A DNA stretch of 28,101 bases from Acanthaster planci (taxonomy: Eukaryota > Echinodermata > Asteroidea > Valvatida > Acanthasteridae): positions 69,713 through 97,813 of the forward strand of contig NW_019091639.1 in assembly GCF_001949145.1 (NCBI RefSeq), given 5' to 3'. Numbering within the stretch: the stretch's first letter is position 1; each line of letters starts with the position of its first letter. The notes beneath the pieces are model-generated. The model had not been told where the DNA came from. It saw only the letters and a list, made by a program, of their open reading frames with translations, and made no database searches. Shown here one piece after another: positions 1-12,200 of the stretch. The translations under genes were made by a program, and so were the position numbers.

Positions 1-150
1 GGGTGTGGGACAGTCAGAGATGGACGGGGCATGAGGAAGTCAGAAGTGGGACGGGTGTGGGACAGTCAGAGATGGACGGGGCATGGGGTACATGTAGTCA
101 GAAGTGGGACGGGTGTGGGACAGTCAGAGATGGACGGGGCATGGGCTAGT
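1..150. repeat. Truncated 52-58 bp tandem repeat in intron
   Basis: GGGTGTGGGACAGTCAGAGA recurs at 1, 53 and 111. The units are 52 and 58 bp, plus a partial third copy that fades after about 145. The second unit carries an extra GGTACATGTA insertion. The array runs off the left edge of the window. It lies in the intron after exon F. Confidence 0.85.
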
Positions 151-191
151 TAAGGGTAGGAAGAGCCAAGAAAATTGACAAGTGCATTTAC

Positions 192-272
192 CTGATACAG
201 TTCTTTCTCTTGTTCAAACATTTCCCTCAACGTCACTAGTCGCTCATTCTTCAACTCTGCATCTTTCTCCGG
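192..272 (-). CDS. ARHGEF11/12: ARHGEF11/12 exon F: start of post-PDZ coiled coil
   Basis: An 81-nt, phase 0-0 exon between acceptor TTTTTGTTTTAG and donor GTAAAT. It encodes PEKDAELKNERLVTLREMFE followed by QEKELYQ. The heptad-like, charged sequence fits the short coiled coil after the PDZ in ARHGEF11/12, where vertebrate members have an equivalent Glu/Lys/Leu-rich segment of the form VEILRKMLQKEQERLQ. Similarity is moderate, but position, phase and splice signals agree. A further small exon between E and F cannot be excluded. Confidence 0.8.
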
Positions 273-3200
273 CTAAAACAAAAACGACGGTAAGGTACTA
301 TGATAAGCATGATCTCATTTGCATCGGTGTGTCAAGTTTGGTAAGTGGCACACAAGAATGGAACCATTTTGAGAGGGATTACAGAATGAAATGTAATTCG
401 ACAAAATCCCTTAAACGGTCATTGAATTTGGAGAGTCCAGGCATTGTTTATGGCCATGGGTGTACTTTATTAGCAACAGTTACCGGTACTTCATACCGGT
501 ATTCCGTCATCCACAGATACATATACATGGCATTGATTTGGTGTTGTATGAGATATTCCTGTTTAAGTACTTGCTGGTCCTGTGAAATTTTTGTAAGCAT
601 GTATCAGAATCAAAATGAAATCCCTAAAATCAATTTCAAAGGCTGAATCTCAATGCAGGCACACTTTACAGTACTTTATTAACCCTAATCCCCTAGGGTG
701 TATGTAAAGCCATTGGAATTAGAGGTTTTGGGACTGTCAACAAAATTAAAAATGGTATGTTATTTTCATGCTTTGTTTTTCCCTTTTAATTGTTAATATC
801 TACATGTATACCTAAACGTTACAGATCGGGTGATGGTGGGTTCAGACAATGTTACAGACATTATTTTTATAAATTTCCCCTCAACATGTTTCCCTCAGAT
901 AAGTATCTATCCCTAAAACTGCAAACTTTAATCAAATTGTTGGAGAAGCTTCAAGCACCTAACCAAGAAAACTGAAGATATACAACTAGATATGTACCTA
1001 TTTCTTCCTTTTTTTTATGTGGCAAATTCCTCTTTCCTTAAGGACTAACAAACAGAAACAGAATGCGAGCGGATAGCTGAAGTTGAACGTATGAGGCCAT
1101 ATGGCAGCCATCTGCCCTGGCATTCCATTCAATGGACATGGGACCAACCTTCTCATCCATTTTACTAACGCCTCCATCCTCCACTTGCTCCTGGACTTTA
1201 AATAGACTGGCTTTGGAGCTGCACGTAGGATACTGTTTACTTTTTTAGTGCATCTCTGGAATGTCCAGGGATGCTGAGAGTTCTGATTGATGTGGTTGGA
1301 TACAAATATGAGGAGAAACAGGCCCTAATCATGTACAGGTTTAAAAATGTATTTCCACTAATGGAGTGGTATCATTCAAAGTGAATTTTCATAAAGCAGG
1401 TACATGTACGTTCTGGTACAAATACAATCCAAACCAAAAACGCTAAGCAATAAGGATCTGATATGAGTAAAACGGTTGCGGTTACACCATGGATAAATCT
1501 CTTTCTTGAGTAAGTGCGGTTCTGAGACGAACCGGGGAATAACTCGACGTTTTGAATAGTGCACTCCGTCTGTCTTCAGGAGAGACGGACAGAGTACACT
1601 ATTCTCAAGAAAGAGATTGATCCATGGTGTAACCGCAACCGTTTCACTCATATAGTTCTTTCACCATGAAAACCTTCAAGTCTTAAGAATCTGTTAATCA
1701 GAAACAGTAAGCTTGTAACTTTCAATAGCTGAGAGATTTTACTTTCCTTTGCAAGACTTGCACAGAGATACACTGACATAATTGCCAACGATACGATTGT
1801 ACTGTATCTCAACAACATCCACATGTGGGAAAACTCAGGTAAGGTGGGAGTGAAATTACTGTACAGTGTACAGGTTGGGTATAGCTTGGTTGGGAAGGTG
1901 GGTTAGTTTGGGCCCAGTGGGTTGGTTAGGGTCATGTTGAGTTGGGTTGGATTAGATTGGGTTGAAGTACATGTACATATAAAGTGGGTTGGGTGGGGGT
2001 GGATTGGAATGGGCTTGGATTGGGATTAGATGTTCCATTACTTACTGTAACTGGTACAGGTTGTGTAACTGAACGCCTCTGGTTGGGTTTAGCTGTTGCA
2101 TTGGCCTGATGAGGGGGCGATAGAGGAGTTTGGTTCTTCATTCCTGGTGGTAAGCCCAGTAAGGTCAATGCCGCGTAGGAAGCAGCTGCATTGTGGGCAA
2201 CAACATGAACCATGAAAGGAAAAACATACACGTACATGTAAGTCTGCACGCTAGGCATGCAACTTGGACTTTGACAAAAAAAGGAGAAAATTCCAATCTT
2301 TGTGCAGTGTTTTTCAATATTCAAAGGCATGCGTGTGAGGTGAAAAATCAGGAAATGAGCTAATCCGAGGAAGTGTGCCTGATACGCATGTCTTCAATTC
2401 ATACATGTAACTGAAATGATTCCTAATCTGTCCACTGCATATTCTTTTTCCTCTATCAAAAGACTGCAATTGATGAAGAGTTTCTTACAAAGTCAGGTCT
2501 CCCCAAATTAACCAGGCTCAAGAAGCTCTGTCTATACATGTTCCAGTGTGCCAGGTACTGGGTAATTTGTCAGCAGGCTGTTTGCAGCAGCTGTTTCCTT
2601 TCTGTTTTTAGCTTTATTAATGGATCCGATTTATTTATATGAAACATTTTAGTGTACATTTGGGACAACATATGAAGTAGTCTCAAGATTTCCACAGCAG
2701 ATAAACCACTGGGACAGGGAATGAGAAGACACAGAGGGGTTGAAAGAAACTACAGGGGATGAACCATGGTATTCATCATCCACTCAGCCTAGAAAGGGGA
2801 GGTCCATAGGGAAATTCTGCATTCATGCTACTGGCTAGAAGGCAATAAATCCATGGAAAGATTGCTATGCTCTGAGCTCATGCCACTATCAGTCTAACTT
2901 TGTTGGTTTACAAAAACTACACCAAAACATTTTTTTATTTGTTTAAGAACTGGAGACAAGTTGACTCAAAATCAAGTAAATTAGCTGCATGTGTATTAAT
3001 TTTCTTCTTTGATTTAATCGCCTTTGCTACAAAATAAACAAACTTGGATTTGAATCAAGAAATTTAAATCAATTAATTTGATTAAATTCACAAGCCATTT
3101 CTGCCCTTCCTTCCAAAAAAATTACATATGTTGATTTAAATCAGAGATTAAAAAAAACATTTGATATAAATAGCCATTTAAATCAGTGATTTAAATAAAG

Positions 3201-6200
3201 GTGATTTTAATCGGCCAACCCTGACACAAAATGTTACATACAAGTACAACATCTACATTTAAATGTCAATCAAATTACATTAATGCACACATTAGGAGTT
3301 TGGATTAAAAACAAACGCATGAAATGGTCGTCTTACATCTGCTCAGATACATGTACATGTAGTCTCTCTTAAAACCTAATACATGAATTGATGTAAACTG
3401 ACACAAAATCTAAGCCTAAGACAAATTGTAATGTATACTCACATCGGATGAGCTTCACAACTTCAAGGTGATTGCAATTTGTGACAAGGGTACCATTCAC
3501 CTGCATGTGAGACAAGGACATCAATTATGGTTGGAGAGGCTAGCCTTTCACTGATACTGGCACACTAATTATTTCAACACCACGACGGCTTGCTTGCTTG
3601 ACAGGAACATGTAGGTAGCACTCCTCACACAGAAACTGATGAATAAGACGTGGCTTACACATCCAAACAGGTTAACTCCTTGAAGCTATTTCGAAAATGT
3701 AAAAGTTGCTATATGCAAACCTCTCCATCAAAATACAGATTGATTAAAAATTTAAACTGAAATTAATGATAGGTTATCTATTTCTTTAAGTCCAGATTGT
3801 TTCTAAAGCAAATACATGTACACGGACCGGCACACAGAGACCTGACAGAAATATTGGTTTTAAACTGCTTTCAGAAATGTACACGTAGACACTTTTGCCC
3901 CCGACTGAAACTGATCTGCCCTTTTTACATTTTGGACAAAATCCACAATGCGTATGCATAAGATTTAATCCTGTAAATAAAGACAATTACATGGAGAATG
4001 AAGTGGAACATCTGTACAGGAAGGCACTTGAGATGAAATCCAGGGGTTACATGTACATTGTACACAGTGCTACATGTATGAGCAAGGCACTGCTACATGT
4101 ACATGTACATGTATGTAGGTTTTCATGTCATCCTAGACAGCAAGGCAAAACAACTTCTCAACCAATTTGCATTACTGAACAGCACATGCACTCCTCCTGA
4201 AAAACACACTGAGGGAAACCTTAGTATAATTGCGGAGGCTAATCTGATTGAATGGTGCCCAGACACCTCTGGCTGGGGGCACAAGAAATCAGATGCACAA
4301 TTTAAACATTCACAAGGGGGTTGGCAGTGGAATATTGTGAATCAAGATGGGAAAATTTTCCTGCAGATAGTGCAGTCAGTTTCTTCCTCTATGGTGCAAC
4401 ATGCATGCCGTTAAATTACCCTGAGGAGGTGAGGTACCATCCAACAGTTCAAAAACATTTTAAAATCAAATAGAAATTAATTTCAGAATTGAGGAAACTA
4501 TACACTGCAAAGCATAGCTTCCACAGCGATGTACTGGCTGCTGGCTCCATTTGATAGCCAAAGACACATCCCAAGAGGTGTGTTGTCTCCAGCCAACACA
4601 AAATTGTCATGTACTGTACATGTACACACTACGAAGATCTAACAAAAGAAACAGGGTGCAATAACAACAGACGCTCATGTACATGAACCGGCACCAGTAC
4701 TAGGGTATAGTAACAGATCTTTTGCTGTCTCTGATTTGTTATGACAACTGAATACTCATAACAATGAAACCCAATGGAACTATGGGTAATGTTCCAGTTA
4801 CAAACAGAGAAACAATCTTTTCAACCAAGTCGGTTTCATCAGCATTGGCGCATTCATTAAATGCTCTCCCAAGATAAATTGACCACAGTACCACGTCTAC
4901 ACAGGTAAAAGCTGTTTCAACAATCATTCAAGTTCACAAATTTGACAACTGAATCTAATGAAACGAGAAGATCTTTTGCAGCATAAAGGTCTTAAGCATG
5001 GGGCAGGAATTCCTATAACTCTGTCTTCTTGATGTAAGCAGTTGCTGATGGGTGTTAGCACCAACTTCTGGAACCCAACAGCGGAGAACGTGATTCCCAT
5101 CTGAGACAACATTCCTGTCGACTAGTGTGTACATAGTCCGTCACTCTACTGCCATGTCAACCATGGCAAGAATGCAGCCTGTTCAGACTGGAATCCAAGA
5201 CTAATAGTTACACTGACAGAACTGCATTCTGTCACACACAGCACAAACCCTTTGCTAGTGGTAAACAGCTTTATACAGAGACTGTGTATACATCTGCCTA
5301 AAAATATCCACCACATGTATTGCTTCACATTCTCCAAGTCACGTAAAATCAGACAATTTTAGCCCAACGGTGAAAAGCTAAACCGTCAGCTTCAAGGCTA
5401 TCGTCACGATTTACAAATATACATGTAACTGCTCTTCATGTTAACTGAACTAGAACTCCGTCTACAATGCAAGGAAGTGTCTGAAAGTACACATGCAAGA
5501 TGACACTAGAGGGACGAGAGACCTGAGGAGACTGAGCTGAGCTCCTGGAGCAAAGTGATCTGCTTGGTGAAAGATCTTCTCCAGTTTCTCTTTGTCCACA
5601 CTGACCAAGACTTTACCTTCACAGATCCTCTAATATTTATGGCAAGATTTTGAGATTTCAGTCGTGTTCCCATTGGACTTTTTTGGTTAACTTACCGCGA
5701 CTTTCCTGTAGAATTACAAAATGAAATCCAATGGGAACACACGGTAAACTGACGTCCATGTCAACTTACCGCAATCGTGATGTAAAACTAACAGGCTAAA
5801 AGGGTCACGGAAGATTTCCGTGCAGCCACGGTAAGTTAAATGTAGCAGGGGCACACAAAAAGCCCAATTGGAATAGTTGCCATACAGTGTAGATAGATCG
5901 CGACCACACTAAACCTACGAACCAGACTACTGTCTACACAGAGATCGACAGCAGGCACGCGAAAATGCTTGTATGGTTCCTAGTCTCCAGCTCCATGCAT
6001 ACAATACAGCGGCATGCCATGCACACACAGTGAAGCATGCCCGGATAAAGTTACATTGTTTATGCACATTGTATATGGGGGCTTTTCCTGTACGGGTTCA
6101 TCTTACATGTATTTGTGGCAGATTTGGACAAATTCGTCGATATTGTCGTTTTTTGTCAGATTTTGCCGCTTTCGTGTGATTTGTACAGCACAGGCAATGT

Positions 6201-9200
6201 AATCAGCTAGTCTTGTTAGGCCTAACACAGCAAATAAACATTCCGTAACGTTAAAAAAAAGTACACATGGGAATGCGCAGTACCGACACAAAGGAATGTT
6301 GTGGTAAGTTTCCACGTGCCTGCGGAAGAAAAAGTCCGATGGAAACACGCCTTTTGAATAGATTTGATGCTCCTTGAAGCAGACAGATTGTGCCTTTGGG
6401 TTCTCCTACAGTGAATACAGCTATTCAGGGGTAAGAGACTGGAAGATAACGAGACATTCAGGAAGCATTTACTAGAAGCACTGGATGTAAATGACGCAAC
6501 CCCCCCCCCCGTGTCACATGCATAGCAGTACTTGTAACATTAGATCATGTTCAATTGTCCTCTTCCTATAATTAAGGGCCAGTTATTTCTGCAGAAAAGA
6601 CTGCTGTATCTGAGATTATTTTCTTGAACGTCATTGTTTTAGATCATATGACAGCATGCAGGTGAAAAAAAAATGTTCTCCAAAGTATTTTGATTTATGG
6701 GCAAATGTTGATTTAAAAATTTGACCAGAAAACTGTCTATAATAATGACTACCTCTTCCTACATTTACCTGTATATGTATATCAGTGGCTTCATTGTCAG
6801 AAAAAAAGAATGGAAAATTTACACATTTAAAAACTGTGCACTTTTTTATATACAACGGGTTTGCCCTTACCCAACGTATATTAATAATGCACTTTTTGTT
6901 AAAAAAGGACACCTAATAGTTTTAAACTTTGAGAGATGAAAGTTTCAACAAATACACTCCCACGTCGTACCCCTTGAACTTAGAGCGGTTCAGTCCTACA
7001 ACAGACCCTCAGGCAATGTACATGTACATACCGGTAATCCACTCAACATGGATTGAATGTAACAATGGACAATTTCAGGTGTCTGGAACAAAACTTGGGC
7101 AATTAGGAGATACAGATAAATGTATTGGTGGTGCTGTCAGAGCCACTGTGCACGTCCATGTACTTCACACAGCTAATAATGGGAAGTACAGGAATGTTAT
7201 GTGCATGCTACCTACACATAGAGTCCATGTTCATCATACATGAACGTGGACCCTACATACCGTACAAAATGTACTCCTTTGCTTGTATTTGTCGTTTTGA
7301 CAATGGTTTAGCTTGTATCAATTCCATGTGATATAAATAGAACACTGAGCTAACATTCCAACCAGCAAGTTCCGAGTTTGACTTACTCATAAATCTACTC
7401 AATGCTGCAATTTTATAAAGTAAACACTCTGTAAAACTGGATTTTTTGTTTTTATTTCAAAGACCTACCTGTACACCTGAAGCCAACAGTACAATCTTTA
7501 GGTGACAGCCAGTCCATGAATACATGTACATTCTGTAAACTTCATTTTTTTCTCAGTTCATTCTGAAACTTTCCCAAAGCGGATGATGCAATTTCTCTCT
7601 CGTTATGCAGAAGCAATTTGATATTATTGCAAAAAGTATGACAACTGACAAGTTTTCTCATCGTTTCGTTTGTCTTTGGTCAATTCATAAAAGGTCAATG
7701 GAAACTTGAGCCAGGCAATAACGACTGGGGTTGTCAGAACGTAGTTTGCCAAACACAGACAGGAAACCTGAGATAAAATCAACAACTTACAGAAGATGAG
7801 ACAAGAAATCCATAGGTATCAATCCACGGATTTAAATCAACATGACACGCTGCAAAATCAACTCAGCACACATCTCCCACAATCAAAACTGGAATTTGTT
7901 GACGGTGCAAATGTGAGAAAAAAAAGAACAACGTCGTGATTTCCACATCAATATTAAGCATCCAAGGGTTGTAGGACCAGCTGCCTCAGCATTTGCCGTG
8001 TGTCTGCGTCTGTGTTAAGTGCATTAATGAGACATTGGATGAGGACGGCAATCTCTGACCACAGTCTGTGTATGCCCAGATGCAGACTCGGGATCTCTGA
8101 AATGGCAGAGCTATACATAGCTGCGAGGGATGAGTGACAGACAGGGTGGAATGGTGACCACATACTAGGATTCCTAGCAAAGACGTCAACCAGGCAAGAC
8201 AGCCTCATCAAAATATGGCTAGCTTCAAGAAGTTAAAGGGGTGTACAAGTGCCATGTTGTGGTGAACATTATCACGAATTGGTTGGGTATACTGGCACAC
8301 ACCACCAAAGGCTTTCTGCAAAGTCATGGATGCTGCTGCAATCAAAGAACTCTTCACAGAAATCTAACACTGCTTAAATTTCTGACTTAATCACTTAGGT
8401 AAAACTACAATCAGTCAAACAAAAAGATGAAATTTTAAAGCAAAGCAATGGAAAATAAAACTAAACAACAAAAACAGTCTGGTGACAATTTTTTAAAGCT
8501 TTTGAGTTACATGTAAATGCCTAGTGAAGTACATACTGGTACATACATGTACATGTATGTACCACAACAGTGTTAGTTACAGTGTACCAGAAATGCTCTC
8601 TCTAGTGGTACATGCACCTGTACATGTACATGTCAGTTATTACATGTAGGTGCTGGAAGGACTAATTAATTGACATTTTAAACATACAGGTACATGCACA
8701 TTTTGTGCATTGTACCTTGAAGACTTTGCATAAATCCTCCCAAACCCAATAAGTCAGCATTCACATAAATTATGTGCATGTATTTCAATGTCTTACTTGT
8801 CAGTGGCCTGAAATTTCTGTCAACTCGGTCTTTCCACAATTTAAGTTCTGTACTTTGAACCGTTAGTTCTTAGAAATCAAGACAATGCAGGAGAACAACA
8901 AATAATAGCACCCTTTGCTGCAGAAAAGGTTGGACTGTTCTGATATACATGTACTCCCCTCAAATAAAAAATAGAATAGTCCATTTCATTCCACTAGAGG
9001 GTGGAAAAATCTATACACACTTAGAATGCAAGCTACGTACTTCTCAGATACCAATACCATTCCACCGAGGAATTAAAATACAATGTAGGGTTTCAAATTC
9101 AGGTCAGTTTCCCAATTGTTTACTTGTAAGCATTTTTGAAAAGTTTAGCTGGTTGAAGGGGGTCTGAAATGGAAGGAACTACCATGTGTGAAAGGTCAGG

Positions 9201-12200
9201 GAGGGGCCAAGTTTGCCATTGCTTTGAAGAGCTCTTGATGATAGTCGTATGGTGCAATGAAAACCAGCCAGTAAACACTACAGGTGCATGTACCGATATA
9301 TGCACACTAGCCTCAACATCAATGGCAAAAACTGAAACACAATGCATTATGGGACAATCAATGTACCGGTAGCAAGTCAACAATCATAGTATGCCATAAA
9401 GAATGTACACGTGCCATGTACATGTAGGGTATCTGAGTACATGGCACATTATTTCTAAACTCTTCCAAAAGTTTTCTTTTGCTTAAATCACACTTAAATA
9501 ATCACACTGCGTTGACGTAAAACATACATGTACAGTATGTAACAAGGAACTGGTCACTGTGAACCGTATCATGACCAACATGGCAGCTTCTCTTTGCATA
9601 AAAACTGTCATTTTGGGAGTTAAGTTCCACCGCAGGAGTGCTCAGAGTAACAAAAAAAGCATTGATGAGGGCGGCAAACAAATCCAGCGATTTGACAATG
9701 TCATAATATGGCTCTAACCCCCCCCCAAGTTTCTTGACCTTGCAGTCGTAATAGGAGTTTTATAGCACGAGAACAGAGAAAAAAACAGGTACCGTAAAGT
9801 ACATGTAAGTTAGATGTCAATCTCGGCAAATGACCACGGCCATCTGCCTCAAATTCATCGGGACCTTACTCCGGTTCATAATGGGACGCTTCAACTTTAT
9901 CATACAATCCAGGGCTGATCAACATTGTCGATGGAAAAGCAATTTCAACTTGCTCTCACTGTCCTATCTCTTTTAATTCACAGTTAAGTGCGAGCAAGCG
10001 CAGCGCTGGTGCACGTGGGCACATTCACCCCGAAATAATGAAACACCCGTATAATTGCAAAGCCGTAGAGTGACGTCATCGAAACACGCTTCTAGTCGAT
10101 GCTTCCAACGACTTCCATTCTCAGATTGCCTGACGTGAAGCAGGACTTCAACTCGTGCTTCTGACGTCAGTAACAATCTTTAGTTTTTACCTACATGAAC
10201 ATGTACTACTACTAAATTGTTTTTAAATAAAACTAAATTTCATAAAATTGCAATTGTAAATTTTCAATGTGATTGATCTTAAACATACATGTACATGTAC
10301 AACTGTAACGCACTAATTAAAATTTTCAGCCTCAAGTGCTTGTAGGTTACTGGTAGCTTGTATCTCAGCACTGTCTGACAGCAATTTAATTCTGCTTCGC
10401 ACATCGACCGGACGGAGGCAGCTGTCACTGCAGCTTTATGAAATGAATCCCCCTTGCAACACTAGCCATTTCACTCGGCCATTCATACAGTCACACTACA
10501 GCTACTTATATGTCAAGTATTACCTTGGCCATTTATATCTCATCATTCCCTCCCAGTGAGCCCCTTAATGACACCCGCATGATTATTTGCTATCAAGACG
10601 GAAACATGCTTCCCTCTTGATACCAGCTCTTGGCAGGGGGGGGCATGTCTGTGACTTTCTTAATAGAATACCTACAGCAAACTAAGACAGCAGGATACTG
10701 GGAAGGGGGGTGTAAAAACCAAATTTGAGAGCTGTCACAATGATTAGTATTTACTCTAAAAGCTTCAATCCTCTAGATGTCGAAGGATTGAAGAGGTTTA
10801 ATCCACATGTATGCTATAATTAGGTGAGATTCACTATGATACGGATCTCCCTTTATCCGAAAATGAGGTCTACATGTATTTCTGGCTCACTGATTGACAT
10901 CGATAACTGTGATACTTTACCAACTCAATATTTAAGATTCAAACAAACAACATGGGAGAAAGGTTGCAGGACCAGATGTGGTTGTGAAAGCACAGAGAAG
11001 ATACAAGTACAATGATTTAGAGCAGTCGGTAATGGAGTCACATGTTGTCAACCTTTTTCCCGCAAGGTGCAACTTTAGCCCTCTCATGACAGTTCAGCAA
11101 TTCCAGTTTTGTGAATTGATCTTATGATAAATGCAATGTTGGGTTTGATCAGATTCTGCCAGGCGTTTAAGAGTAACACTGCGAGGGTTGATCAGCTACA
11201 TGCACATGCATTCAAAGCACATATGCACAATATAACAACTACCCACGGTACAAAAGGAATTATCCACTAACTCCTTTTACAACGCGATTTCATGTAATTT
11301 TTTTTGCTTCAATCTTAAGTCATCTCCACCTGCAGACAATCTACGTGTACCACACCGTAAGTCTATGCCTGGAGGCCATGTCTATCAGGTGCATCCATGC
11401 ACAGGTACATGTAGGTATCTATTTTCACTGGTCAGTGGCATTGTCATGTAACCAATACATGTGCCGCTTGCTTGTGCCGTAGCTGCAAGCACACAGCTGG
11501 AAAAGCCAATAGCCTGCGTGTTATCATGCTCCAATCCCAGACAATCAGGCTTAACTAATACACGCATGTACATGTATGTCTCTGAGAGGATAAAGCATCC
11601 CAGTATCTCTACATGTCCACTATACTTGATGCTTCCAAAACTTTGTGCGATACGAGTGATATGATGTGACATGCAGTATTTACGTACAACAGGTTCAACT
11701 TGAAGTGCTGGGGTGTAGATTTACAAATTACAAGGAAAATGAACAGGAAACAGAGTCTACTTTCACAGACATGCCCAGATGGTAGAGAAAGATACATGTA
11801 GCCAAATATTCTATGGCTTCTCCTGCACAAGAAAACTAACAAAATCTGTTCCAGGGATAAAGTGCATTGAACACCATAAATTTTGTTGGAACAGGTTTTG
11901 ATGGGATTTCAAACTGAATCACATGTACTGCATAGACATGTAGGCCTGCACTGATGTTACTGTTGAATGGAAAGTTCACTAGCTAAACTACACAGTTCCC
12001 CTGTGAAGATGCAGAATGTGTGTACTGTGAATAATGCAGGAATTTATCCCATTGATTAGCTTGGAATTTGGGGATTCCTCAAGAGTTACAGTACCTTGGC
12101 CTAAAGGTCACAAAAGGTCAGCTATTAGTTGCCTAGCAACAGCGGCCCTAATTATGAGCAAAATATTTCTTTTGGAAGTGGTTGGCTGATCTCAGCTGGT

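Larger units (their letters stand above)
273..2045 (-). other. Intron between exons E and F (1.8 kb)
   Basis: The intron is bounded by donor GTAAGT (E) and acceptor TTTTAG (F). It contains the 193-bp fold-back element and the G-rich strip listed separately, and two TACCGGTA words near 481-505. Short open frames occur on both strands, including a roughly 75-codon minus-strand stretch around 1040-1260, but none has family signatures. Confidence 0.8.

Noticed and set aside
182-646. Plus-strand open frame of 154 codons
   Set aside because: It is antisense to exon F and has no family features or compositional bias of coding DNA.
1149-1190. Minus-strand candidate exon EQVEDGGVSKMDEK between exons E and F
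   Set aside because: It is phase-compatible, but the donor GTTGGT and the acceptor tract are poor; there is no similarity to the family.
4739-5337. Series of minus-strand open frames of about 62 codons each
   Set aside because: Different frames, no consistent splice signals and no recognisable domains.
6499-6510. Poly-C run as a possible terminator or functional tract
   Set aside because: Several similar C/G homopolymers occur (9719, 10637, 14178, 14604, 19175, 20710) with no linked structure; ordinary simple sequence.
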